A DNA stretch of 64,000 nucleotides from Kineosporia aurantiaca JCM 3230 (lineage in GTDB: Bacteria; Actinomycetota; Actinomycetes; Actinomycetales; Kineosporiaceae), in assembly GCA_000719025.1 (NCBI GenBank), contig JODP01000013.1, positions 496,001 to 560,000 on the forward strand. The letters run 5' to 3'. The stretch's first letter is position 1. Every line of letters begins with the position of its first letter. The translations under genes were made by a program, and so were the position numbers. The notes below the pieces were generated by a model. The model saw only the letters and a list, made by a program, of their open reading frames with translations. It did not search any database and was not told the origin of the DNA. Positions 46,536-54,498 of this stretch are shown here, in pieces.

Positions 46536-46559
46536 CGCCCGGATGCAAATATCCGGGCG
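46536..46559. promoter_or_regulatory. 9-bp hairpin between msrB and the GNAT gene, touching its start codon
   Basis: CGCCCGGAT (46536-46544), loop GCAAAT, ATCCGGGCG (46551-46559). The last paired base is the G of the GTG start of the next gene. It could end msrB transcription or hide the ribosome site of the GNAT gene, which has no Shine-Dalgarno. Confidence 0.6.
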
Positions 46560-47008
46560 TGACCAACGAAGAATTCCACCGCGTCCCCTGGGAAAGCATC
46601 GCGCCGAGGGTCGGCTACGACCTGATCCGGCTCCGGGTGGACGTGTTCGTGGTGGAGCAGAAATGCCCGTACCCCGAGCTCGACGGCCGCGATGTCGAGC
46701 CGGGCGCGGAGCACCTGTGGTTCTCCGACGAGCAGGGCCCGACTGCCTACCTGCGGGTGCTGAACGATCCGGACGGCGCACTGCGGATCGGCCGGGTCTG
46801 CACCCGGGTCGACGCCCGCGGCCGGTCGCTGTCCGGCCGGCTGATCTCCCGGGTTCTGCAGGACCTGGAACCCGGGCGGGAAGCCGTGCTCGACGCCCAG
46901 GCCCATCTGACCGCCTGGTACGCCCGTTACGGCTTCGCCGCCAGCGGGCCGGAGTACCTGGAGGACGGCATCCCGCACGTCCCCATGCGCCGGCCCGCCA
47001 CCGCCTGA
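46559..47008 (+). CDS. GNAT family acetyltransferase (ElaA-like)
   Basis: A 149-residue N-acetyltransferase. LIRLRVDVFVVEQKCPYPELDGRDVEPGAEHLW is the ElaA pattern near the start, followed by TAYLRVLN and IGRVCTRVDARGRSLSGRLI, where the R-x-x-G-x-G/S acetyl-CoA loop is slightly altered, and AQAHLTAWYARYGF. Substrate unknown. GTG 46559 begins at the base of a hairpin and lacks a ribosome site. Confidence 0.88.
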   Translation: MTNEEFHRVPWESIAPRVGYDLIRLRVDVFVVEQKCPYPELDGRDVEPGAEHLWFSDEQGPTAYLRVLNDPDGALRIGRVCTRVDARGRSLSGRLISRVLQDLEPGREAVLDAQAHLTAWYARYGFAASGPEYLEDGIPHVPMRRPATA

Positions 47009-47018
47009 GTCCGGAGGC

Positions 47019-47723
47019 TCAGGGCAGGTTGGTGACCAGGTCGCGGACGCTGACCCGGGGCCCGGTGAAGAACGGGATCTCCTCGCGCACGTGCCGGCGG
47101 GCCTCGGTGGCCCGCAGGTCGCGCATCAGGTCGACGATCCGGTGCAGCTCGTCGGCCTCGAAGGCGAGCAGCCACTCGTAGTCGCCGAGCGCGAACGCGG
47201 CCACCGTGTTGGCCCGGACGTCGGCGTAGCCGCGGGCGGCCTTGCCGTGCTCGATCAGCATGTCCCGGCGCTCCTCGTCGGGCAGCACGTACCACTCGTA
47301 GCTGCGCACGAACGGGTACACGCAGATGTAGGCGCGCGGCTCCTCGCCGGACATGAAGGCCGGCACGTGGCCCTTGTTGAACTCGGCCGGGCGGTGCAGC
47401 CCGACGTTCGACCAGACCGGGCGCAGGCACTGGCCCAGGTCGGTGCGCAGCAGGTCCTTGTAGGCGGTCTGGAGCAGCTCGATCGAGGCCGCGTGCCACC
47501 ACACCATCAGGTCGGCGTCGGCGCGCAGGCCGGACAGGTCGTAGAGGCCGCGGACGGTGACCCCCTGCGCCTCCAGGCCGGTGAAGAACGCCTCGACCTC
47601 GGCGGACAGCCGCTTCCGGTCGTTCGGCAGCCGGTTCGCGGCGAACACCGACCACATCGTGTACTGGATGGTGTCGTTGATCGCGGCGGCCTCGGCCGGG
47701 ATCGCGGTTTCAGTCTGGCTCAT
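47019..47723 (-). CDS. hemQ: Coproheme decarboxylase (hydrogen peroxide-dependent haem synthase) HemQ
   Basis: A 234-residue chlorite-dismutase-fold enzyme that converts coproheme to haem b, last step of the coproporphyrin-dependent pathway. YPFVRSYEWYVLPDEER contains the catalytic Tyr136; EHG gives the probable proximal ligand His159. The distal Arg of true chlorite dismutases is not needed. ATG 47723 with GGAGAG upstream; it overlaps hemG by 4 bases. The longer upstream frame is a shadow of hemG. Confidence 0.95.
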   Translation of the reverse strand: MSQTETAIPAEAAAINDTIQYTMWSVFAANRLPNDRKRLSAEVEAFFTGLEAQGVTVRGLYDLSGLRADADLMVWWHAASIELLQTAYKDLLRTDLGQCLRPVWSNVGLHRPAEFNKGHVPAFMSGEEPRAYICVYPFVRSYEWYVLPDEERRDMLIEHGKAARGYADVRANTVAAFALGDYEWLLAFEADELHRIVDLMRDLRATEARRHVREEIPFFTGPRVSVRDLVTNLP

Positions 47724-49204
47724 TCTCTGATTCTCTCCTGTCCGACCCGTGGCCCGGCGGCCAGGGTGCGCAGATCGATCCGCAGCTTGGTGTCCAGGTC
47801 GTGGACGGCCCGGTCGGCGGCGGCGATGCAGGCCGGGATGCCCACCCCGTCGTACACCGCCCCGCAGACGGTCAGGCCGGGAACCCCGGCCACAGCCTCC
47901 CGGATCCGCTGCACCCGGTCCAGGTGCCCCACCTCGTACTGGGGCAGCGCGCCGCCCCAGCGCATCACCTGGGTCCGGTCCGGGCGGACCTCGCGGCCGA
48001 TCACCTGGTTCAGTTCGGCGACGGCCACCGCGGCCAGTTCGCCGTCGTCCTTCTGCAGCACCGCCTCCTCCCGGGCCCGGCCCAGGGAGAGGCGCACGAT
48101 CAGGTGCTGCGCGTCGGTCTCGTCGCTGACCCACCGCCACTTGTTGGAGGAGAAGGTCGCGGCTTTGATCTGCCGGTTCTCCACCGGCGGGATCAGCAGG
48201 CCGGTACCGGTCAAACCGTCCAGCTGGGCCCGCGGGATTGCCGCGGCGACTACGGCCACGCTCGCGGTCTCGATCCCGCCGAGTTCGCGGGCCGCCACGG
48301 GCACGGCCTCGGCCAGCAATCGGGCGGCCGGCGCCGCGGGTAGGGCCAGGATCACACCGTCGGCCTCGATGAACTCCGGGCTGGGGGCGGGCCCGGTCTC
48401 CAGTCGCCAGCCATCTTCCGTCCGGGACAGCCCGCGCACGGTTACCCCAGTGCGAACCTGAGCACCCGCCTTCTCCAGCCGCTCGGCCAGGATCAGCGGC
48501 AGTCGTCCTACCCCGCCGCGCAGTCCGGCGAACACCGGCCCGCCGGTTTGGGTAGGGGTTGGCTGGCTTTCGAGCAACGGACGCCCGGCGCGAGCCCGCT
48601 GCCAAAGGGCCGGAACCGTCGCCTGGAGTGAGAGCCGGTCCGAATTGCCCGCGTACACGCCGCCCAGCAGCGGCTCGACCAGCCGGTCGACCACTGCGCG
48701 GCCCATCCGGAAGGACACCCAGGACGCCACGTCGATGTCCTCGGTGAGCCGGAAGGCCTCGCGGGTGCGCTCCTGCCCGGCGCGGGCCACCTCCTCCGCG
48801 TCGAGGATCCCGGCCAGGCCGGACAGCCGCGAGCGGTCGACGGGGACGCCCATCACGGTGCCCGCGGGCAGAGGGTGGAGCACGCCGCGGGAGAGGACCG
48901 AGGCGGCGGACGCGCGCGGGTGGACCACGTCCTCGTCCAGGCCGAGTTCCGCCAGCAGGCCGACCGCCTCGGGCCGGCGGGCGAGCATCGACTCGGCCCC
49001 CAGGTCCACCGTGACGTCGCCGACCTCGCCGGTCAGCAGCTTGCCGCCGACCCGGGGCGAGGCCTCCAGAACCAGCACCTCGGTGGCCGGACCGGCCTTC
49101 TGGACCAGCCGCCAGGCCGCGACCAGGCCGGAGATCCCGCCGCCGACCACCACCAGCCGACGCGGCCGAGGGGTCGGGGCCTGCTCTTGCCTGCCGTCAG
49201 CCAT
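47720..49204 (-). CDS. hemG: Coproporphyrinogen III/protoporphyrinogen oxidase (HemY/CgoX type)
   Basis: A 494-residue FAD oxidase. VVVGGGISGLVAAWRL is the dinucleotide loop; VLEASPRVGGKL, DLGAESMLARRPE and FAGLRGGVGRLP are family motifs; CGAVYDGVGIPACI forms the C-terminal FAD contact. With HemQ next to it, the physiological reaction is coproporphyrinogen III to coproporphyrin III, so cgoX is an equally good name. Overlaps hemQ by ATGA, so expression is coupled. Confidence 0.94.
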   Translation of the reverse strand: MADGRQEQAPTPRPRRLVVVGGGISGLVAAWRLVQKAGPATEVLVLEASPRVGGKLLTGEVGDVTVDLGAESMLARRPEAVGLLAELGLDEDVVHPRASAASVLSRGVLHPLPAGTVMGVPVDRSRLSGLAGILDAEEVARAGQERTREAFRLTEDIDVASWVSFRMGRAVVDRLVEPLLGGVYAGNSDRLSLQATVPALWQRARAGRPLLESQPTPTQTGGPVFAGLRGGVGRLPLILAERLEKAGAQVRTGVTVRGLSRTEDGWRLETGPAPSPEFIEADGVILALPAAPAARLLAEAVPVAARELGGIETASVAVVAAAIPRAQLDGLTGTGLLIPPVENRQIKAATFSSNKWRWVSDETDAQHLIVRLSLGRAREEAVLQKDDGELAAVAVAELNQVIGREVRPDRTQVMRWGGALPQYEVGHLDRVQRIREAVAGVPGLTVCGAVYDGVGIPACIAAADRAVHDLDTKLRIDLRTLAAGPRVGQERIRE

Positions 49205-49398
49205 GACGACACCTACCTCTCCTCATACCCCGATCCTCGCGGACCGGGCCGGGCCGCGATCAGGGCCGAACGACCCGGCCGACCAGGAACCCGCACGGAT
49301 TCCGTTACCGGATCATGACCTTGGGGGCGCAACCCTCCCCCACGGCGTCCCGTCGAACTGCAGACGACCTGCCGGTGACCCGACGCGGAGGGGATGAC

Positions 49399-50328
49399 AT
49401 GACAACAACTATGGGTAAGACGGTACGAGGTGCGGGGATCGCGCTCGCACTGGGCCTGCTGTTCGGCCTGGGCGGGTGCAGTGGCGGTGCGGAGGACTCC
49501 AGCTCGGCGGGCTTGAGTGCGCAGGACGCGTCGGGCGGCGCGGACGCAGCCGGCGCCCAGGCCCCCAAGTCGGCGGCCTCCCAGGCCTTCAAGGCCGACA
49601 CGGTCACCGTGACCGACGCGAGCACCCAGAAACAGATCCGCACCGCCCAGGTCACGTTGCGGGTGACCGCAATTGATGACGCGGCGACCCGGGTCCGGAC
49701 GATCGCCACCGGGCTGGGGGGCTCGGTCCAAAACGAGAACACCACCTTCGGTACCGATCGCGCCAAAGGAGCTTCGAAGGGCAGTTCGGTGATCACCCTG
49801 CGGGTGCCGGCCGATCAGCTGGACACCGCCATCGACCGGCTCGGCGACGTCGGCCAGCGCCTCGATCTGCGCACCAGCAGCAAGGACGTGACCACCACGG
49901 TGGCCGATCTGGACAGCCGGGTGGAGAGCCAGGAGAAGTCGGTCGACCGGATGCGCGCGCTGCTGGCCGAGGCCACCTCGGTCAAGGACATCATCGCGAT
50001 CGAGTCCCAGCTCGGCAGCCGCGAGGCGGACCTGGAATCGCTGCAGGCCCAGGCGGTCGCGGTGAAGGACAAGGTGGCGCTGTCCACCCTGGTGGTCACC
50101 CTGAAACCGGCTGCGGCGGCACCGGCCCCGAAGGACGACGACCACGGTTTCCTGGCCGGCCTGGCCACCGGATGGGACTTCGTGAAGAAGTCCGGGGTGG
50201 TGGCGCTCACCGTGATCGGCACCCTGCTCCCGCTCGGCGTGGTGCTGGCCGTGATCGGGGTACCGGCCTGGTTCCTCTACCGACGCTTCGGGGCGTCGCT
50301 CCTCAAACCGGCGACGAAGCGTCCCTAA
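49399..50328 (+). CDS. DUF4349 domain lipoprotein
   Basis: A 309-residue envelope protein. Signal helix and lipobox (IALALGLLFGLGGCSG) at about 13-28, a disordered Ser/Ala linker, then DUF4349: IRTAQVTLRVTAIDDAATRVRTIA, SSVITLRVPADQLDTAIDRL, a long coiled coil at about 165-220 (DLDSRVESQEKSVDRMRALLAEA), and a C-terminal transmembrane helix (VVALTVIGTLLPLGVVLAVIGVP) with a basic cytoplasmic end. Function unknown. ATG 49399 with GGAGGGG upstream. It sits between hemG and hemE on the other strand, a stop-to-stop gap of 8 bases from hemE. Confidence 0.9.
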   Translation: MTTTMGKTVRGAGIALALGLLFGLGGCSGGAEDSSSAGLSAQDASGGADAAGAQAPKSAASQAFKADTVTVTDASTQKQIRTAQVTLRVTAIDDAATRVRTIATGLGGSVQNENTTFGTDRAKGASKGSSVITLRVPADQLDTAIDRLGDVGQRLDLRTSSKDVTTTVADLDSRVESQEKSVDRMRALLAEATSVKDIIAIESQLGSREADLESLQAQAVAVKDKVALSTLVVTLKPAAAAPAPKDDDHGFLAGLATGWDFVKKSGVVALTVIGTLLPLGVVLAVIGVPAWFLYRRFGASLLKPATKRP

Positions 50329-50336
50329 TTCTGATT

Positions 50337-51407
50337 TCAGGCGTCGGGACTCCAGGAATGGACGGTGTCGGCGACGAACCGCAACGCGTCCGGATCGGTG
50401 TCCGGCATCACGCCGTGGCCCAGGTTGAAGATGTGCCCGGGGGCGGCCCGACCCGCCTCCAGGGTCTTCCTCACCCGCTCGCCGAGGAGTTCGTGAGGGG
50501 CGAAAAGCAGGGCCGGATCGAGGTTTCCCTGCACGGCATAGTCCGGCCCGAGCCGGGCCGAGGCCACGTCGAGCGGCACCCGGAAGTCGACCCCGACCAC
50601 GTCCGCCCCGGCCTCGCCGATGGCCGGGAGCAGTTCCCCGGTCTGCACCCCGAAGTGGATCCGCGGAACCGTCGGGTCCAGCTCCTTGACCGCTTTGAGC
50701 ACCGACGCGGAGGCGGGCTGCACGAAGCTGCGGTAGTCGGCCAGGGGCAGCGCGCCGACCCAGGAGTCGAACAACTGCACGGCCGACGCCCCCGCGGCCA
50801 CCTGCACCTTCAGGAACGCGGCGGAGATCTGGGCGAGCCGGTCCAGCAACGCCTTCCACAGCTGCGGGTCGGAGTACATCAGCGCCTTGGTCTTCGCCAG
50901 GTCGCGACTCGGGCCGCCCTCGACCAGGTAGGAGGCCAGGGTGAAAGGGGCTCCGGCGAAACCGATCAGCGGCGTGGCGCCGAGCTCGGCGGTGAGCAGC
51001 CGCACCGACTCGGCGATGTCCGGGATCATCTCCGGCTCGAGCTCGGGGATCCGGTCCAGGTCGGCCTTGGTCCGGAACGGCTCCTCGATCACCGGGCCGA
51101 CTCCGGGCCGGATCTCCAGCGCCACCCCGGCGGCCTTCAGCGGCACCACGATGTCGGAGTAGAAGATCGCCGCGTCCACGCCGTAGCGCCGCACCGGCTG
51201 CAGGGTGATCTCGGTGACCAGCTCCGGGCGGCGGCAGCTGTCCAGCATGCTGATGCCCTCGCGCACCTTCCGGTACTCCGGCAGCGCCCGGCCGGCCTGC
51301 CGCATGAACCACACCGGCGTATGGGCCGGGCGCTCCCGACGCGCGGCCGCGAGCAGCGGTGCAGTGGCGAGGCGGGGGTCACGGGAGGCAACGGGCTGGG
51401 TCGGCAC
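50337..51407 (-). CDS. hemE: Uroporphyrinogen decarboxylase HemE
   Basis: A 356-residue enzyme that removes four carboxyls from uroporphyrinogen III to give coproporphyrinogen III, substrate of the HemG encoded next. PVWFMRQAGRALPEYR near the start is the signature; SDIVVPLKAAG, FAGAPFTLASYLVEGG and FNLGHGVMPDTDPD complete the active site. Length normal. Its start region diverges from the DUF3000 gene. Confidence 0.97.
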   Translation of the reverse strand: MPTQPVASRDPRLATAPLLAAARRERPAHTPVWFMRQAGRALPEYRKVREGISMLDSCRRPELVTEITLQPVRRYGVDAAIFYSDIVVPLKAAGVALEIRPGVGPVIEEPFRTKADLDRIPELEPEMIPDIAESVRLLTAELGATPLIGFAGAPFTLASYLVEGGPSRDLAKTKALMYSDPQLWKALLDRLAQISAAFLKVQVAAGASAVQLFDSWVGALPLADYRSFVQPASASVLKAVKELDPTVPRIHFGVQTGELLPAIGEAGADVVGVDFRVPLDVASARLGPDYAVQGNLDPALLFAPHELLGERVRKTLEAGRAAPGHIFNLGHGVMPDTDPDALRFVADTVHSWSPDA

Positions 51408-51561
51408 GGTCCGATCCTCTCAGGTCGCAACCGTTCGAAGGCACCGCGGACCCGTTCCGGGGGTCACTTCGTCACAACGCGTGTACGTAACGGGTGGGGT
51501 CGGACTCGGGATTGGGCGCGTCGTCCCCGATAGTGGCGATCCGTCACCGTACGCTGCGAAG

Positions 51562-52137
51562 GTGGCTGTCCAAAGGATGTCCGACGATGCCCCCGAGGGT
51601 TTCCTCGACGTGGTCTCCCGGTTGCGCGGCGCCCGGCTGCGCCCGGAGGTGGTGCTCGAAGAGGTGCCGGCCCCCCAGCGGATAGCCCCGTTCGCCCTGG
51701 CCCTGTCCGCGGACGTGGTCTCGGAGGACGACGAGGACCTGGCCACCGGGCGCTTCGTCCTGCTGCACGACCCGTCCGGGCCGGAGCCCTGGGAAGGCCG
51801 CTACCGGGTGGTCAGTTTCATCCGCGCCGCGCTCGAGAGCGACCTGGCCACCGATCCGCTGATGGGTCAGGTCGGTTGGGCCTGGCTGCAGGAGGCGCTG
51901 TCCGCGGCCGGCGCCGAGCACCGCGCGGCCGGTGGCACGATCACCCGGGTCATCTCCGAGTCGTTCGGTGCGCTGGCCGGGCAGGCCCCGACCGTGGACA
52001 TCGAGCTGCGGGCCTCCTGGACCCCGGTGGACGACGCGCTGATCCACCTCACCGCCTGGTCCGACCTGCTCTGCACGGTCGGTGGCCTGCCCCCGGTGAC
52101 GCCCGGGGTGACCGCCCTGCCCCGCCGCCGGGCCTAG
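51562..52137 (+). CDS. DUF3000 family protein
   Basis: A 191-residue protein of an actinobacteria-specific family of unknown function, usually found beside hemE as here. FLDVVSRLRGARLRPEVVLEEVPAPQRIAPFALALSAD is the recognisable N-terminal part and a TPVDDALIHLTAWSDLLCTVGGLPPV block the C-terminal one. GTG 51562 or ATG 51577 may be the start. No transmembrane helix or catalytic motif. Confidence 0.85.
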   Translation: MAVQRMSDDAPEGFLDVVSRLRGARLRPEVVLEEVPAPQRIAPFALALSADVVSEDDEDLATGRFVLLHDPSGPEPWEGRYRVVSFIRAALESDLATDPLMGQVGWAWLQEALSAAGAEHRAAGGTITRVISESFGALAGQAPTVDIELRASWTPVDDALIHLTAWSDLLCTVGGLPPVTPGVTALPRRRA

Positions 52138-52272
52138 CGTCCGTTCGGGTTCAACCCGTACGACCTCTGGACGCCGGCCACCTCGTCTCAAGTCGACACC
52201 AGGCGGTGCCGACCCTCTTGGGGAGCAATCAGCCCGGGCTCGACCGGGCCGATCTTCCCCTTGGAGGCTGAG

Positions 52273-52872
52273 GTGACCACACTCGTGGAGCGAACTGGAG
52301 TTGCGGTGCCACGGCCGGGCCGCTTCGCCGCGATGGTCGTGGTCAACAGCCCCGCCGTACGCGAGACCGTGGCGCACACGCTGCGGGCCATGGGGGCCCG
52401 GCACGTGCTGGAGATCAACACCGTGGCCGAGGCCCGGCAGCGCGCCGCGGCCGGCATCGCCGACCTGGTGGTGGCCGAGGCCGGGCTGCCCGACGGCTCC
52501 GGCATCGCCCTGGTCCGGGAACTGCGCCAGGCCGGCTGGCAGCGCGGCATGGTGGTGGCGACCAGCGACGACCCGTACAGCGTGCGGGCCGCGGTGGGCG
52601 CCGGGATCCGCTGCTACGTGGTCTCCGCCGCGGGGACCGGGATGCCCCGCCCCTCGGCCGACCGCGGTGAGGGCGTCGACTCGCTGTCCGCCCGCGAGAT
52701 CCAGGTGCTGCAGCTGGTCGCCGAGGGCAAGTCGAACAAGGACATCGGCGTGGCGCTGGGCCTGTCCGCACTGACCGTGAAGAGCCACCTGGCCCGGATC
52801 GCCCGCAAACTCGGCACCGGGGACCGGGCCGAGATGGTGGCCACCTCGCTGCGGTCCGGGGTCATCGCCTGA
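52273..52872 (+). CDS. LuxR-type regulator with degenerate receiver domain
   Basis: A 199-residue response-regulator-like protein. The N-terminal half has the receiver fold, but the phosphoacceptor is Glu69 (DLVVAEAGLPDGSG) where Asp is expected, and the acidic pair after strand 1 is replaced (VVVNSPA). The C-terminal LuxR helix-turn-helix is intact (SAREIQVLQLVAEGKSNKDIGVALGLS..TVKSHLARIARKLG). It probably works without phosphorylation, and no kinase gene is near. GTG 52273 with GGAGG 5 bases upstream. Confidence 0.9.
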   Translation: MTTLVERTGVAVPRPGRFAAMVVVNSPAVRETVAHTLRAMGARHVLEINTVAEARQRAAAGIADLVVAEAGLPDGSGIALVRELRQAGWQRGMVVATSDDPYSVRAAVGAGIRCYVVSAAGTGMPRPSADRGEGVDSLSAREIQVLQLVAEGKSNKDIGVALGLSALTVKSHLARIARKLGTGDRAEMVATSLRSGVIA

Positions 52873-53208
52873 GCCCCTTCTCGGGAGTCTGACGAGATCC
52901 GGAGCGCAAACGGGTCGATTTCTGCGCCGGGATCGGGTGGTATGGGAAGCAGCACCGTCCGGACGGCCGGCCGGGTGACGCAAGTCACGCTCTCCGATCG
53001 TTCCGGCGCTGCCCCGGACACGACTGACGATCGGTGGCAGGCTGACGATCAGGTGGTCGTCCGCCCAACCCCCGCCGACCGGCCGCCGAACGTCCGCCGA
53101 ACGCCGAGTCGCATCGCACACTGCAACGTCACGTGCAGAACAAGCGACACCGGTAGGCGGCAGGCTACGGTGGGGTTTGTGTCGATTGACGAAGGGAGGA
53201 GCGATTCA
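52873..53208. other. Intergenic region before the RNase D-like gene
   Basis: About 336 bases of lower coding potential, containing a CRP-like palindrome at 52975-52988 and a CTGCA/TGCAG inverted pair near 53122. An open frame crosses it but lacks GC bias at third positions. Confidence 0.5.
52975..52988. promoter_or_regulatory. Possible CRP/GlxR-type site GTGA-N6-TCAC
   Basis: GTGACGCAAGTCAC matches the core GTGA-N6-TCAC of actinobacterial cAMP receptor protein sites (full consensus TGTGA-N6-TCACA, 8 of 10). It is 220 bases upstream of the RNase D-like start and 100 after the LuxR gene. A single match; chance is possible. Confidence 0.35.
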
Positions 53209-54498
53209 TTGACCCCGGAAGGCGTCCCGGCAGCCAGTAGCCCCGAGGGCGAGCGTGTGCTGGAGCGGCTCGACATGCCGCGCGACGGAGTTCCCCCGGT
53301 GGTCGGCGACATCGCCACCCTGAACCAGGTGATCGAGGCGTTCGCGGCGGGCACCGGCCCGGTCGCGGTCGACGCCGAGCGGGCCTCCGGGCACCGCTAC
53401 GGCCAGCGCGCCTTCCTCGTGCAGCTGCGCCGCGAAGGGGCCGGCACCGCCCTGATCGACCCGGTCGAGCTGCCCGACCTGAGCGGCCTGAACGCCGCCA
53501 TCGCGGACGCCGAATGGGTGCTGCACGCGGCCTCCCAGGACCTGCCCTGCCTCTCCGAGGTCGGCCTGCGCCCCACCCTGATCTTCGACACCGAGCTCGG
53601 CGCCCGGCTGGCCGGCTACCCCCGGGTCGGCCTGGCCGCGATGGTCGAGGAGCTGCTCGGCCTGAGCCTGGCCAAGGAGCACTCGGCGGTCGACTGGAGC
53701 ACCCGCCCCCTGCCCGAGCCCTGGCTGCGGTACGCCGCGCTGGACGTCGAGGTGCTGGTCGACCTGCGCGACGCGGTCTCGGCCGAGCTGGCCCGCCAGG
53801 GCAAGCTCGAGTGGGCCCTGGAGGAGTTCGCGGCCGTCGCCGCCACCCCTCCGCCCGCCCCCCGGGTCGACCCCTGGCGCCGCACCTCCGGCATGCACCG
53901 GGTCCGCGACCGCCGCCGCCTGGCCGCCGTCCGCGAACTCTGGCAGACCCGCGACGCGATCGCCCGCCAGCGCGACCTCTCCCCCGGCCGGGTCCTCGGC
54001 GACGCCGCCATCATCGAGGCCGCCCTCGCCATGCCCACCACCCTCAGCGCCCTGATCGCCCTGCCCGCCTTCAACGGCCGCGGCGCCCGGCGCTACGCCC
54101 GGCAGTGGACCGAGGCCGTCAACCAGGCCCGGGCCCTTTCCGACGCCGACCTCCCGCCCCAGCACCTGCCCAGCGAGGGCCCGCCCCCGCCGCGGGTCTG
54201 GGCCGAACGCGACGCGGCCGCTGCGGCCCGCCTGGCCGCCTCCCGCGCCTCGATGAGCGAACTGGCCGGCGAACTCGGCATGCCGGTGGAGAACCTGATC
54301 TCCCCCGACACCGTCCGCCGCCTCTCCTGGACTCCGCCCAAGGAGATCACCAGCGAGGCCGTGCGCGCCCGCCTGACCACCGCCGGGGCCCGACCCTGGC
54401 AGATCGGCCTGATCGCCGACCGCCTGACCGAAACCCTGCAAACCCCGGCCCCGCCTCCGGAGCCTCCCGCTGCGGCGGAGCCTTCCGCCGAGGCCTGA
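53209..54498 (+). CDS. Ribonuclease D-like 3'-5' exonuclease with HRDC domain
   Basis: A 429-residue DEDDy exonuclease acting on RNA ends. Exo motifs: AVDAERASG (Asp, Glu), HAASQDLPCL (Asp) and RYAALDVEVLVDL (Tyr/Asp). The HRDC domain follows at about 215-300 (RELWQTRDAIARQRDLSPGRVLGDAAIIEAA), then a second helical region and an Ala/Pro tail. TTG 53209 is preferred over GTG 53179 because GGGAGGA lies 8 bases upstream and the codons between have low third-position GC. In many actinobacteria this gene lies between hemE/DUF3000 and dxs, as here. Confidence 0.92.
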   Translation: MTPEGVPAASSPEGERVLERLDMPRDGVPPVVGDIATLNQVIEAFAAGTGPVAVDAERASGHRYGQRAFLVQLRREGAGTALIDPVELPDLSGLNAAIADAEWVLHAASQDLPCLSEVGLRPTLIFDTELGARLAGYPRVGLAAMVEELLGLSLAKEHSAVDWSTRPLPEPWLRYAALDVEVLVDLRDAVSAELARQGKLEWALEEFAAVAATPPPAPRVDPWRRTSGMHRVRDRRRLAAVRELWQTRDAIARQRDLSPGRVLGDAAIIEAALAMPTTLSALIALPAFNGRGARRYARQWTEAVNQARALSDADLPPQHLPSEGPPPPRVWAERDAAAAARLAASRASMSELAGELGMPVENLISPDTVRRLSWTPPKEITSEAVRARLTTAGARPWQIGLIADRLTETLQTPAPPPEPPAAAEPSAEA

